NCBI GenBank assembly: GCA_963830205.1
Contig: CAWHLP010000030.1
Span: forward strand, 5,906-69,905
From: CAVSRC01 sp963830205
Lineage (GTDB): Bacteria > Pseudomonadota > Alphaproteobacteria > Rhizobiales > Kaistiaceae
DNA length: 64,000 nt
Direction: 5' to 3'
The translations under genes were made by a program, and so were the position numbers. The notes beneath the pieces were generated by a model. It worked only from the letters and a program-made list of their open reading frames with translations, had not been told where the DNA came from and searched no databases. The first letter of the stretch is position 1. The number at the start of each line of letters is the position of its first letter. This document shows positions 8,303-17,076 of the stretch, one piece after another.

Positions 8303-9855
8303 GATGCTTGCTTCCTGTTTGCCGCAGTCAGGTGGCGCAGGCCCTCGGTCGAGGCTGCGACCACTGCCGCTTCGTTGGTTTCGGTCCGCCGGAAATCGCC
8401 GGTGATCCTGCCGGCCGACATGACGAGAATGCGGTCGGCGGCGCTCATCACCTCCTTGATGTCGGAGGTCGCATAGATGACGCCGATGCCCTGCTGGGCG
8501 AGCGCCCCCATGGTGCGGAAGACCTCGGCCTTGGCGCCGACATCGATGCCGCGGGTCGGCTCGTCGAACATGATGACGCGCGGCTCGGTCAAGAGGCTCT
8601 TGCCGATCACCACCTTCTGCTGGTTGCCGCCGGACAGCGCCGACACCGGCACGCTCGGCGAGGACACCTTGATGGCGAGATCGTGGATCGAACGGTCGAC
8701 GGCCGCCGCCTCGCCGGCGCGGTCGATGACCCACCAGCGCACGAAACGGGAGATGCTCGCCATGCTGAGGTTCTGGCTCACCGGCAGAAGGGCGATAATG
8801 CCATCGCGCTGGCGGTCTTCCGGCACCAGCACCAGGCCGCGACCGATGCGGTCGGCAATGCTCGCGCCGGTGATGTCGGCATCGCCCAGCCTGATACCGC
8901 CGGAGACGGCGTGGTTGGCGCCGATCAGGCACTCGAACAGCTCCGAGCGCCCCGCCCCCAGCAGGCCGTAGATCGCCACGATCTCGCCGGCACTGACCGA
9001 CAGCGACACATGGTCGAGGACGAAGCCGCCGCCCGGGCGCGGCAGCACCAGGTCGTCGACGACGAGCAGCGGCTCGCCAGCCACGACGTGATCGGTTGCC
9101 GGCGCCGTCTCGATCGGCCCGACCATCTGGCCGATGATCCACGGGACATCGATATCGGCAACCTTCGCCTCGGCCTGGAGGTGGCCGTCGCGGAGCACCG
9201 TGACATAGTCGCCGATGCGCATGATCTCTTCGAGGCGGTGCGAGATGTAGACGATGGCCACCCCGCGCTGCTTGAGGTCGCTGATGACGCGGAACAGCGT
9301 CTCGACCTCGGTGCTGCTCAGCGCCGAACTCGGCTCGTCCATGATCAGCACGCGCACCTCGGCGGCCAGCGCCTTGGCGATCTCGACGATCTGCTGCTCG
9401 CCGATCCTGAGGTCGTCGACTAGCCGCCACGGGTCGATGGGATGATCGAGACGGGCAAGCAGCTCGCGCGCGATCCTGGCCTGCCGGGCCCGGTCGATGT
9501 CGATGCCGAAGCGGGTCGGGGCGTCGGCCAAGAGCAGGTTCTCAGCCACCGACAGGTTGGGACAGAGGTTGAGCTCCTGGAAGACGATGCCGATGCCGTG
9601 GCGCGTGGCATCGCGCACCGAACGGACGCTGACCGGCACGCCATCGAGCAGGATGCGCCCGGCGGTCGGCTGTTCGACACCGGCGATGATCTTCATCAGG
9701 GTCGACTTGCCGGCGCCGTTTTCGCCGACCAGCGCATTGACGGCGCCGGCGCGGATGCTGAAATCGACCCGGTCGAGGGCGACGGTGCCAGGGTAGACCT
9801 TGCTGACCTGCTCGGCCCGCATGACGATGGTCCCGGCGGGCTGGGCGGCGGTCAT
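8299..9855 (-). CDS. ribose-type ABC transporter ATP-binding protein (RbsA family)
   Basis: The product is 518 residues with two fused nucleotide-binding domains, the normal RbsA/MglA/XylG layout. The first has a canonical Walker A (GENGAGKST), with Walker B LIMDEPSSAL. The second has the degenerate P-loop YGLLGAGRSE usual for the second half, then an LSGGNQQK signature and FDEPTRGIDVGAK. The start ATG at 9855 overlaps the DUF2291 lipoprotein stop (ATGA). The second-domain degeneration is normal for the family and not damage. It powers import of a pentose- or hexose-like sugar together with the genes on either side. Confidence 0.93.
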   Translation of the reverse strand: MTAAQPAGTIVMRAEQVSKVYPGTVALDRVDFSIRAGAVNALVGENGAGKSTLMKIIAGVEQPTAGRILLDGVPVSVRSVRDATRHGIGIVFQELNLCPNLSVAENLLLADAPTRFGIDIDRARQARIARELLARLDHPIDPWRLVDDLRIGEQQIVEIAKALAAEVRVLIMDEPSSALSSTEVETLFRVISDLKQRGVAIVYISHRLEEIMRIGDYVTVLRDGHLQAEAKVADIDVPWIIGQMVGPIETAPATDHVVAGEPLLVVDDLVLPRPGGGFVLDHVSLSVSAGEIVAIYGLLGAGRSELFECLIGANHAVSGGIRLGDADITGASIADRIGRGLVLVPEDRQRDGIIALLPVSQNLSMASISRFVRWWVIDRAGEAAAVDRSIHDLAIKVSSPSVPVSALSGGNQQKVVIGKSLLTEPRVIMFDEPTRGIDVGAKAEVFRTMGALAQQGIGVIYATSDIKEVMSAADRILVMSAGRITGDFRRTETNEAAVVAASTEGLRHLTAANRKQAS

Positions 9856-10499
9856 TGCGGTGCTGCCCCGACGGCGAGCTGCACCGGCGTGATCGTCAGC
9901 GGCGTGCCGCCGGACGGCGCCGTCGCCGCGCCGGCGAAGGTGATCACCTTGCCCTCGGCGCCATCCATCTCCTTGGCGAAGCCCTGCGTCGCCTTGTCGT
10001 TCAAAGCGCGCGAGACCGAGGCGTAGTCGATCTGGTTGACGAAGTCGCCGAAGGCGATGAACGGCAGGGCGTCCCTCAGCGCGGTGCCGAAGATGACCGG
10101 GCCGATCTGCAGGATGACCGGGGTCGGCTTGTTGTCGACCATGACCTCCAAGGTGGCGGTGCCGTGCCGCGAGGCGACGTCGACGGCGGTGACCGCGCCC
10201 TCGCCCTTGACCAGGAAGGTCCACGGCTGGCCTTCGCCGGCGCGGTGGCCGTACTGCTTGCCGGCCGCATCGGGATCCTTGGCGATGGCGGCGAGCACGG
10301 TGGCGATGTCGACGGGCGCCGTCGCCATCAGCGGCATCACCTTCGCGTCCCAGATCGTCTCGACGTAGCTCTGGGCGTTGAACTCGCCGCCGTTGGCGCC
10401 GTCGGCGCTCTTGTCGCTGTCGTATTTGATCTTGCAGCCGGCCACGCCTGACAGGGCAACCGCCAGGATCGCGACGACCGAAACGAGACGTAGCCTCAT
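9852..10499 (-). CDS. DUF2291-family lipoprotein of a sugar ABC operon
   Basis: The product is 215 residues with a lipoprotein signal: a hydrophobic helix ending GVAGC, so lipidation would be at Cys22. The rest matches the DUF2291 family, small periplasmic lipoproteins found almost only in ribose-type sugar transporter operons. The function of the family is unknown; a role in helping the binding protein or permease is an inference from context. The stop overlaps the ATPase start. An intergenic hairpin separates it from the binding-protein gene, so it is probably expressed at a lower level than that gene. Confidence 0.8.
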   Translation of the reverse strand: MRLRLVSVVAILAVALSGVAGCKIKYDSDKSADGANGGEFNAQSYVETIWDAKVMPLMATAPVDIATVLAAIAKDPDAAGKQYGHRAGEGQPWTFLVKGEGAVTAVDVASRHGTATLEVMVDNKPTPVILQIGPVIFGTALRDALPFIAFGDFVNQIDYASVSRALNDKATQGFAKEMDGAEGKVITFAGAATAPSGGTPLTITPVQLAVGAAPQ

Positions 10500-10554
10500 G
10501 ACACCTGCCGATGCCCCTGCCCCAGACGGCCGTCCGCCGTCATCTGGCCTGACC

Positions 10555-10588
10555 GGATTCCACGCGCCCAGACGGGCGCGTGGAATCC
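10555..10588 (-). terminator. intercistronic hairpin 3' of the binding-protein gene
   Basis: A perfect 15-bp inverted repeat, GGATTCCACGCGCCC with its complement across a 4-base loop, lies 15 bp after the stop of the binding-protein gene and upstream of the DUF2291 gene. No U-run follows, so it is more likely an mRNA-stabilising or attenuating stem-loop than a full terminator. The same placement recurs at every binding-protein gene in the window. Confidence 0.75.
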
Positions 10589-10603
10589 TCTAGGCTGCTT
10601 CAA

Positions 10604-11548
10604 CTACTTCGCAAGCGTGAAGTTGTTGAGCTTGGCAGCGTTGTCCTTGTTGATCAGGACGCAGTCGATCGACTGCTTCTCGGGCTGAGATGCCTTGCCG
10701 TTGGCCAGGTACTCATCGGCCTGGACGACGGCCAGCTGGGCGATCTCGAAGGCCGGCTGCAGGACGGTGGCGGCGATGTTGCCGGCGATGATCTGGTCAC
10801 GCACGTCGTTGCTGCCGTCGAAGCCGACGACGATCACGTCCTTGCGGCCAGCCGCGACCAGCGCAGCCGAAGCGCCCATCGCCATGGTGTCGTTGCCGGA
10901 GATGACGCCCTTGATGTCCGGGTTGGCCTGAAGGATCGACTCCATCTTCGAATAAGCCTCGGTCTGGTCCCAGTTGGCGCTCTGCCGCGCCACCATCTTC
11001 AGATCCGGGTACTGGTCGACGATGTCGTGATAGCCCTTCGAGCGGATGCCGGCATTGGTGTCGGACTCCTTGCCGACCAGTTCGGCGAAGTTGCCCTTCT
11101 CGCCCATCAGCTTGACGAACTCCTGGGCGCCGAGCGTGGCACCCTGGTAGTTGTTCGAGACGATCTGCGCGACGGCGACACCGGTCTTGTTGATCTCACG
11201 GTCGATGAGGAACGACGGAATGCCGGCGTCCTTGGCCTTCTGGACGGCCGCGATCGAGGCGTCCGCCCCGGCGTTGTCGAGGATGATCGCCGCAGCCTTG
11301 CGGGCGATCGCCGTGTCGAACAGCTCGTTCTGCTTGTTGGCATCGTCGTCGTGGACGAGCACCAGCGTGTCGTAGCCGAGCTCCTTCGCCTTGGCCTCGG
11401 CCGCGGTGGCCTCGGTGGCGAAGAACGGGTTGTCGTGTGACGGGGTGATGATGGCGATCAGCTTGCCGTTGCCCGCGGCCATTGCCGGAACCGCCGATAC
11501 CGCAAATGCAATTACGGCCGCGGTCGCGACCTTGCTGAGCAAGTGCAT
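10604..11548 (-). CDS. ribose-type sugar ABC transporter substrate-binding protein
   Basis: This is a 314-residue Peripla_BP_4 (RbsB-like) protein. An N-terminal Sec signal ends AVPAMAAG, and the mature part opens KLIAIITPSHDNPFFATEA, the usual first strand and ligand loop. Later parts include IISGNDTMAMGA-like and VVGFDGSNDVRDQI motifs of the family. I chose ATG 11548 because GGGAGGAA stands a few bases upstream; an earlier in-frame start at 11614 would destroy the signal peptide. It is the first gene of the sugar operon after the promoter region at 11549-11832. The ligand is unknown. Confidence 0.93.
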   Translation of the reverse strand: MHLLSKVATAAVIAFAVSAVPAMAAGNGKLIAIITPSHDNPFFATEATAAEAKAKELGYDTLVLVHDDDANKQNELFDTAIARKAAAIILDNAGADASIAAVQKAKDAGIPSFLIDREINKTGVAVAQIVSNNYQGATLGAQEFVKLMGEKGNFAELVGKESDTNAGIRSKGYHDIVDQYPDLKMVARQSANWDQTEAYSKMESILQANPDIKGVISGNDTMAMGASAALVAAGRKDVIVVGFDGSNDVRDQIIAGNIAATVLQPAFEIAQLAVVQADEYLANGKASQPEKQSIDCVLINKDNAAKLNNFTLAK

Positions 11549-11832
11549 GTTGTTCCTCCCAAAGAACCTCTGTGGCCCGGCGCTACGAGCCCGCTTTTTT
11601 GCGCACCTGTTCACTTATCATTCCGACACGAGTTGTCCAAGATTTTTTTGTTTTAGCTACGATTATTTTCGTTTTGCGCAACCAAACATAGACCGGGCTG
11701 CGCCCCGCCGGCGCCGGCCCGGCCTGCGCGGTGGAGCATGCGGCTGTCTGTCGAGAGCGGATTTGGTGGGCCGCATGGGGCGCCGGCCGGCCGCGCTTCG
11801 CGCGGCGCGCTGCCGAGGCCGTTCGCCCGTGC
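11549..11832 (-). promoter_or_regulatory. promoter region of the sugar operon
   Basis: This 284-bp gap separates the DeoR gene from the binding-protein gene. Most of it is GC-rich, but about 11640-11690 is strikingly AT-rich. On the minus strand that stretch holds repeated AAAAC and AAAAT tracts, including CAAAACGAAAAT, the composition expected for a DeoR-family operator and promoter. I cannot define an exact operator. Confidence 0.45.
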
Positions 11833-12702
11833 CTATTCGGCGATGAGGATTTCGATCCCCATCTTTTCGATGGCGCTGCGGTCCTCGTCGCGGATGCCGG
11901 CGTCGGTGATGAGCCGGTTGACCAGCGACAGCGGCCCGAGCACCGCGAAGGACACGCGGCCGATCTTGGTCGAATCGGCCACCAGGATGATGTCGCGCGC
12001 CGCCTTGATCATGGCACGCTTGACGTAGAGGTCGGCGAAGGCGGGGAAGGTCAGGCCGGCATCCAGCGAGGCACCGGCGGTGGCCAGGAACAGCTTCTCG
12101 GCGAAGATGTTCTCGAAATAGTCGACCGACTTCTCGCCGGAGAGCGACAGCGTCGGCGCCTTGAACTGGCCGCCCGGCATATGCACCGTGCAGGACGGGT
12201 TGGCGCCCATGATCAGCGCGATGTTGAGGGCGTTGGTGATGACGTGCAGGTCCTGCCGTTTCATCAGGTTGCGCGCCACTTCCGTCGTCGTCGAGCCGGC
12301 ATCGAGAATGATCGTCTCGCCGTCGCTGACCAGCGCCGCGGCGACCCGGCCGATGGCGCGCTTGGTGTCCATGTTGACCAGGTGGTGCAAAGCCAGCGCC
12401 TGCACCTGCTGCGGCATGGTGGCGAGGAAGGCGCCGCCGTGCTCGCGCACGATGAAGCCCTCCTGCTCGAGGCGTTCGAGGTCCTGCCGGATGGTCGGTT
12501 CGGAGACGCTGAAGGCTTCGGCGAGCGCGCTGACGCGGGCGCTGCCTTCCTCCTGCAGCCAGTCGAGGATGCGCCTGCGGCGCGTTTCGGCCAGCAGATT
12601 GCCGCCGCGATTGCGCTTGGCTGCCGCCAGCGTGCTCGGCGGCGTCCTGCCGTTTCGGCGGCGCGCTGATTCGCTTGTGCTCCGCATGTCTTTTCTTACC
12701 AC
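11833..12702 (-). CDS. DeoR-family transcriptional regulator
   Basis: The product is about 289 residues. An N-terminal helix-turn-helix (RVSALAEAFSVSEPTIRQDL) follows a basic leader, and the C-terminal DeoRC sensor domain has the phosphosugar-site signature DAGSTTTEVAR and later VADSTKIGRVSF. The family usually represses sugar operons and responds to a phosphorylated intermediate, here plausibly the kinase or transketolase substrate. It lies directly upstream of, and on the same strand as, the operon it would control. ATG 12687 is a possible shorter start; the first 30 residues are basic and poorly conserved. Confidence 0.92.
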   Translation of the reverse strand: MVRKDMRSTSESARRRNGRTPPSTLAAAKRNRGGNLLAETRRRRILDWLQEEGSARVSALAEAFSVSEPTIRQDLERLEQEGFIVREHGGAFLATMPQQVQALALHHLVNMDTKRAIGRVAAALVSDGETIILDAGSTTTEVARNLMKRQDLHVITNALNIALIMGANPSCTVHMPGGQFKAPTLSLSGEKSVDYFENIFAEKLFLATAGASLDAGLTFPAFADLYVKRAMIKAARDIILVADSTKIGRVSFAVLGPLSLVNRLITDAGIRDEDRSAIEKMGIEILIAE

Positions 12703-12895
12703 AACCTTCGATATGCCACGGTTCCGAAGACCAGAGGCACCCCGAACCTGCCGGCCGCCGGCTTACACTACGCGCCGATCAGCAACCACTGCCCGTGATC
12801 GTGGCAAGCGGCTGGACGCGGCTGCGCGCTGCGGCCGCCCATGGTTATGGGCCAAAATGAAAAAAATCGAAAGTATTCTCAAGCCCCGTGGGCGC
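12703..12895 (-). promoter_or_regulatory. region upstream of deoR-like gene
   Basis: This 193-bp gap lies between the DeoR start and the end of the next operon's ATPase gene. Around 12855-12882 it contains an AT-rich patch with an A-tract followed by TCGAAAG and GTATTCTCAA. The last decamer also occurs inside the IclR-region palindrome at 17889-17898. This is probably the deoR promoter and the 3' end of the upstream operon; no clear terminator is visible. Confidence 0.3.
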
Positions 12896-13978
12896 TCATC
12901 CCCGCGGCAGCGCCTCGCCGGTGTCGGCGTCGAAGGCATGCATGAGATCGGGCGGGATCACCACCGTCAGCGCCTGCCCTTCGCTCGGGTGGTTGGCGCC
13001 GCCGACGCGCGCCAGCATCGCCACGCCCGCCACGGCCAGGTTGAGGAGCGCATCGGCGCCGTGCAGCTCGGCGAGCTTCACCCCCGCGGCGAAGGCGTAG
13101 GGGGCGGAGCTCGCGGCCGGGGCGATGGCCAGGTGTTCCGGGCGGATGCCGAGGGTCAGCCGCTGGCGGTTGCCGGTAGCGAAGGGCAGATGGTCGAACG
13201 ACAGCGTCCCCTCGTCCGCCTGCCAGGCGCCGGAGCTTGCCCGGCTGAGCGGGATGAAATTCATCGCCGGGCTGCCGATGAAGCCGGCGACGAATTCGTT
13301 GGCCGGCTTCTCGTAGACCTCGCGCGGCGTGCCGACCTGGGCGATCAGGCCGGCGTTCATCACGACGATGCGGTCGGCCAGCGTCATCGCCTCGATCTGG
13401 TCGTGGGTGACGTAGATGGCGGTGACCCCGAGACGCCGGTGCAGCTCCTCCAGCTCCATGCGCATGCGCACGCGGAGTTTCGCATCGAGGTTCGACAGCG
13501 GCTCATCGAACAGGAACACCTCGGGCGTGCGCACGATGGCCCGGCCGATCGCCACCCGCTGGCGCTGGCCGCCCGACAAGGCGGCCGGCTTGCGGCCGAG
13601 ATAGTCGGTGAGGCCGAGCATCTCGGCGACATCGCCGACCCGCTTCTCGATCTCGGCCCTCGGCACCTTCTGCAGCTTGAGCGCCATCGCCATGTTGTCG
13701 AAGACGGTCTTGTGCGGATAGAGCGCGTAGTTCTGGAAGACCATGGCGACGCCGCGGTCCTTGGGCTCGACCTCGTTCATCCGCTTGCCGCCGATCACGA
13801 GGTCGCCCGAGGTGATGCTCTCCAGCCCGGCGATCATCCTCAGCGTCGTCGACTTGCCGCAACCGGACGGCCCGAGCAGCACGAGGAATTCGCCGTCGCG
13901 GACTTCCAGGTCGAAGTCCCTGACCGCCGGCATCTGGCCGAACGACTTGCTGACGCGCTTGAGCGTGACCTCGGCCAT
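12896..13978 (-). CDS. UgpC/MalK-type ABC transporter ATP-binding protein
   Basis: This 360-residue MalK-like ATPase has Walker A GPSGCGKSTT near residue 35, Q-loop FQNYALYPH, signature LSGGQRQRVAIGRA, Walker B VFLFDEPLSNLDAKLR, switch VTHDQ, and a C-terminal TOBE/regulatory domain including IRPEHL. The ATG at 13978 is the family start; the open frame upstream overlaps the permease gene and is not coding. It is the last gene of the importer operon (IclR regulator, binding protein, two permeases, ATPase) and energises uptake of an oligosaccharide, polyol or glycerol-phosphate-like substrate. Confidence 0.93.
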   Translation of the reverse strand: MAEVTLKRVSKSFGQMPAVRDFDLEVRDGEFLVLLGPSGCGKSTTLRMIAGLESITSGDLVIGGKRMNEVEPKDRGVAMVFQNYALYPHKTVFDNMAMALKLQKVPRAEIEKRVGDVAEMLGLTDYLGRKPAALSGGQRQRVAIGRAIVRTPEVFLFDEPLSNLDAKLRVRMRMELEELHRRLGVTAIYVTHDQIEAMTLADRIVVMNAGLIAQVGTPREVYEKPANEFVAGFIGSPAMNFIPLSRASSGAWQADEGTLSFDHLPFATGNRQRLTLGIRPEHLAIAPAASSAPYAFAAGVKLAELHGADALLNLAVAGVAMLARVGGANHPSEGQALTVVIPPDLMHAFDADTGEALPRG

Positions 13979-13986
13979 GGACTTGC

Positions 13987-14811
13987 CTACTTTCCGGCGC
14001 CGGCGGTAAGCCCGCCGACGATCTGCTTCTGGAAGATCGCGGTGATGACCAGGATCGGAACGATGGCGATCACCGTCGCGGTCGAGATCGTCTCCCACGG
14101 GAAGGCGTACTCGCCGGGATAGAGCGAGATGCCGACCGGGGCGGTGCGCATGGCGTTCTGGGTCATCAGCACCAGCGCCAGCGGAAACTCGTTCCACGAG
14201 AAGATGAAGACGATGAGCCCGGTCGCCACGAATCCCGGCCAGGACAGCGGGATGACCACGGTCAGGAAGATCCTGAGATAGCCCATGCCGTCCATCTTGG
14301 CGGCTTCCTCGATCTCGATCGGCAGCGTCGCGAAATAGCTCGCCAGCATCCACACCGTGAAGGGCAGGAACAGGCCGGTATGGGCGAGGATCAGGCCCTG
14401 GTAGGTGTTGAGCAGGCCGGCGTTGAGGAAGGTCTGGAACAGGGCCGGCAGCAGCGAGACCGGCGGGAACATCGAGACCGCCAGGATCGCCACCATCAGC
14501 GCACCGGCAAACCTGAGCCTGAGGCGCGACAGGGCATAGCCCGCCAGCCCGCCGACCGAGAGCGTGATCGCCGTGCAGCCGAAGCCGACGATGAAGCTGT
14601 TGGCGACGTAGCGCAGCATCTCCGGCGAATCGGTCAGGATCTTGACGTAGTTCTCGAGCGTGAAGGGGTTCGGCCAGTACTGCGGCGGCCAGGCGTAGAT
14701 GCCGGCCGAAGTCTTCAGCGACGTCAGGATCAGCCAGACGATCGGCAGGAAGGAGATGACCACCGAGAGGGTGACCAGCGTGTAGAGGGCGATGCCGGCG
14801 CGCCTGTGCAT
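13987..14811 (-). CDS. ABC transporter permease (MalG/UgpE family)
   Basis: This 274-residue integral membrane protein of the BPD_transp_1 family has about six helices and the EAA loop EEAAKMDGMGYLRIF, which contacts the ATPase. The C-terminal part, with TAPVGISLYPGEYAF, is typical of MalG-type carbohydrate permeases. It lies 8 bp upstream of the ATPase gene and 4 bp after the partner permease, so all are co-expressed. The substrate is unknown. Confidence 0.93.
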   Translation of the reverse strand: MHRRAGIALYTLVTLSVVISFLPIVWLILTSLKTSAGIYAWPPQYWPNPFTLENYVKILTDSPEMLRYVANSFIVGFGCTAITLSVGGLAGYALSRLRLRFAGALMVAILAVSMFPPVSLLPALFQTFLNAGLLNTYQGLILAHTGLFLPFTVWMLASYFATLPIEIEEAAKMDGMGYLRIFLTVVIPLSWPGFVATGLIVFIFSWNEFPLALVLMTQNAMRTAPVGISLYPGEYAFPWETISTATVIAIVPILVITAIFQKQIVGGLTAGAGK

Positions 14812-14815
14812 CGGA

Positions 14816-15706
14816 CTAGTCCCGCGCCCTCAGGGTGGCGATGTAGATCAGGCTCATGGCGAAGATCACCAGGAACTGCACGATGACCACGGCGGCGCCG
14901 AAATTGAAGTCGATGAAGGAGAAGATGACCTTGTAGGCATAGAGCGACAGGCTCTCCGTCGCCGTCACCGGCCCGCCGTCGGTCAGGTTGAACGGCAGCT
15001 CGAAGGTCCTCAGGGCATCCATCGAGCGCAGCACCAGCGCCACCAGGATCGACCCGCGCAGGAGAGGAAGCGTGACCTCGCGGAATTCCTGCCAGCGGTT
15101 CATGCCGTCCATGCGGCCGGCTTCGTAGAGCTCGCGCGGGATCGCCTGGAGGCCGGCGAGGATGATCAGCGCCATGAACGAGCTGGTCTTCCACACCGCG
15201 ACGATGACCATCGAGACCATGGCCAGCGTGTTATCGCCCAGCCAGTTGATCGGGCGATGGACAAGCCCCGCCTGCAGGACCACGGAATTGAACAGGCCGT
15301 AGTCGGAATTGTACATCCAGCGCCAGATGAGCGCGTTGAGCGCGGTGGGCAGCGCCCACGGAAACAGCACCGCCAGGCGGGCCAGCCCCTTGCCGTGGAA
15401 ATGCTCGTTCATCAGCAGCGCCAGGCCGATGCCGAGCACCAGTTCGAAGGGCACCGACAGGCCGGTGAAGGTCAGCGTGACGGCAAGAGCGTTCCAGAAG
15501 CGGCCGGTGTGGAGCAGGTCGATATAGTGCTTGAGCCCGACGAACTGGTAGCCGCCCGAGCCGTCGATGCTCGACTGCCCGACGCTCAGGATGAAGGACT
15601 GAATGACCGGGTAGACCAGGATGCCGACGACCACCAGCACGGTCGGCGTGACGAAGCCGTAGCCGGTGAAGTGTCTGCGTCGGTCGAGAGCGCTGGCCGT
15701 GTGCAC
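14816..15706 (-). CDS. ABC transporter permease (MalF/UgpA family)
   Basis: This 296-residue BPD_transp_1 permease begins with a cytoplasmic stretch and a first helix GFVTPTVLVVVGILVYPVI. Six helices in all can be traced, and the EAA loop reads YEAGRMDGMNRWQEF. It is the heterodimer partner of the next permease, in the order usual for CUT1 carbohydrate importers. A GC hairpin separates it from the binding-protein gene. Confidence 0.93.
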   Translation of the reverse strand: MHTASALDRRRHFTGYGFVTPTVLVVVGILVYPVIQSFILSVGQSSIDGSGGYQFVGLKHYIDLLHTGRFWNALAVTLTFTGLSVPFELVLGIGLALLMNEHFHGKGLARLAVLFPWALPTALNALIWRWMYNSDYGLFNSVVLQAGLVHRPINWLGDNTLAMVSMVIVAVWKTSSFMALIILAGLQAIPRELYEAGRMDGMNRWQEFREVTLPLLRGSILVALVLRSMDALRTFELPFNLTDGGPVTATESLSLYAYKVIFSFIDFNFGAAVVIVQFLVIFAMSLIYIATLRARD

Positions 15707-15731
15707 GTGTGCGGCATCCGAAGAAGAAGGG

Positions 15732-15762
15732 GGCTCCGGCGGACGGGATAGCCGCCGGAGCC
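15732..15762 (-). terminator. intercistronic hairpin 3' of the binding-protein gene
   Basis: A perfect 11-bp inverted repeat, GGCTCCGGCGG with its complement around a 9-base loop, sits 15 bp after the stop of the solute-binding-protein gene and before the first permease. There is no U-run, so it is probably a stabilising or attenuating stem-loop that raises binding-protein expression relative to the permeases. Confidence 0.75.
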
Positions 15763-15777
15763 GTGCGAGGGCGCGGC

Positions 15778-17046
15778 CTACTGGGCCAGCAGCGCCTCGA
15801 TCTGTTTCTGCGCGTCGTTGAGCGCGTCCGCGACGCTCTTCTGCTGGTGCAGGGCGGCAGTGACCTCCAGCTGCATGATGTCGGAGACCTTCGGGTAATT
15901 GCTGCCGGTGGTCGCCGACGGCCGCACGACGCCGACGTCGAAGTCCTTGCCGAGCTTGGCCAGCACCGGAGCCTTGCTCATCGCCGGGTCGTCATAGACC
16001 TTGGGAACGGTCGGCGCGCGGTTCTGGTCGACGGCAGCCCTGAGCTCCTGGTCGTAGCCGGTGAAGAACTTGACCAGCTTCGCCGCGGCTTCCTTGTGCT
16101 CGGAGTTCGGGTTGACGCCCAGGAACCAGCCGCCCATGGCGGTCGAATGGCCTTCGGGATGGGCGGCGAAGTACGGGTTGCGGGTGAAGTCGAACTTGCC
16201 CTTGACCGGGCTGTCATCGGCGCTGAGCGGCGCGTAGACGAAGTCCTGCACCATCAGGAAGGCGGCACGGCCCTGCTGGAAGAGCGTGCGGGCATCGTCC
16301 GGCTTCATGTCGAGGATCGAGTTGGGCGCGATCTCATCCTTGTAGATCATGTCGACCATGGTCTGCGTCGCCGCGATGTTGGCCGGCGAGTTGACGGCGA
16401 CCTTGCCGCTGGCGTCGTAGAAGCCGCCGCCATTGGCATTGGTGAACGACAGCCAGTTCATGAACAGGCCTTCGATCTTCGCCCACATGGAGACGAAACC
16501 GTAGAACTGGGGATTCTTCTCGCCGTCCATGATCGTCTTGGAATCGGCGATCAGCTCTTCCCAGGTCTTGGGCACCTCGAGATTGTATTTCTTGAGCAGG
16601 TCCGTCCGGTAGAACAGGTGCGTGCCGTCGACATAGAGCGGCACGGCGAAGGTCTTGCCGTCGATCTGGGCGGCGCTGAGCAGCGACTGGTTGAGTGTCC
16701 CCAGCGTATCCGCCCCGAGCAGGCCGTTGAGGTCAGCCAGCCAGCCGCGCTGGGCAAACTCGCCGGCCCAGATCACGTCGATGGCGAAGACATCCGGCGT
16801 CGGGCTCTTGGCCGACAGCGACGTGACGTAGAGCTTGCGCGAATCGTTGGGGACGTCCGAGACCTTGTTCCATTCGACGTTGATGTCGGGGTTGGCCTTC
16901 TTGAAGTCGGCGAGATTGGCCTCGACGCTCGGGCCGTAGCCGCGTGCGCCAATCGACAGGACGACGTCTTCGGCAGCCGCCGGGGCAATGCCCATGCCGG
17001 CAACCGCCAGGCCAAAGATGGCCGAGCCGAGCAGTATCAGTTTCAT
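15778..17046 (-). CDS. ABC transporter solute-binding protein (family 1, carbohydrate)
   Basis: This 422-residue protein has a Sec signal peptide ending near APAAAED and a SBP_bac_1/SBP_bac_8-type body: FKKANPDINVEWNKV near the N-terminus, a VFAIDVIWAGEFA segment, and a C-terminal helical region ending in QKQIEALLAQ. It supplies the CUT1 importer genes that follow. It starts 30 bp after the IclR stop with a GGGAGG ribosome binding site, so the regulator is probably the first gene of the same transcript. The neighbouring sulfatase suggests the ligand is released from a sulfated compound, but that is inference. Confidence 0.92.
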   Translation of the reverse strand: MKLILLGSAIFGLAVAGMGIAPAAAEDVVLSIGARGYGPSVEANLADFKKANPDINVEWNKVSDVPNDSRKLYVTSLSAKSPTPDVFAIDVIWAGEFAQRGWLADLNGLLGADTLGTLNQSLLSAAQIDGKTFAVPLYVDGTHLFYRTDLLKKYNLEVPKTWEELIADSKTIMDGEKNPQFYGFVSMWAKIEGLFMNWLSFTNANGGGFYDASGKVAVNSPANIAATQTMVDMIYKDEIAPNSILDMKPDDARTLFQQGRAAFLMVQDFVYAPLSADDSPVKGKFDFTRNPYFAAHPEGHSTAMGGWFLGVNPNSEHKEAAAKLVKFFTGYDQELRAAVDQNRAPTVPKVYDDPAMSKAPVLAKLGKDFDVGVVRPSATTGSNYPKVSDIMQLEVTAALHQQKSVADALNDAQKQIEALLAQ

Positions 17047-17076
17047 TGGTTCCTCCCTAGTATTTTCAGGTTTTGG

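Noticed and set aside
5690..8476. 928-residue open frame on the plus strand across the isomerase and permease genes
   Set aside because: It spans several well-supported minus-strand genes and their junctions, with low-complexity Asp/Glu/Gly/Arg composition; no domain is seen.
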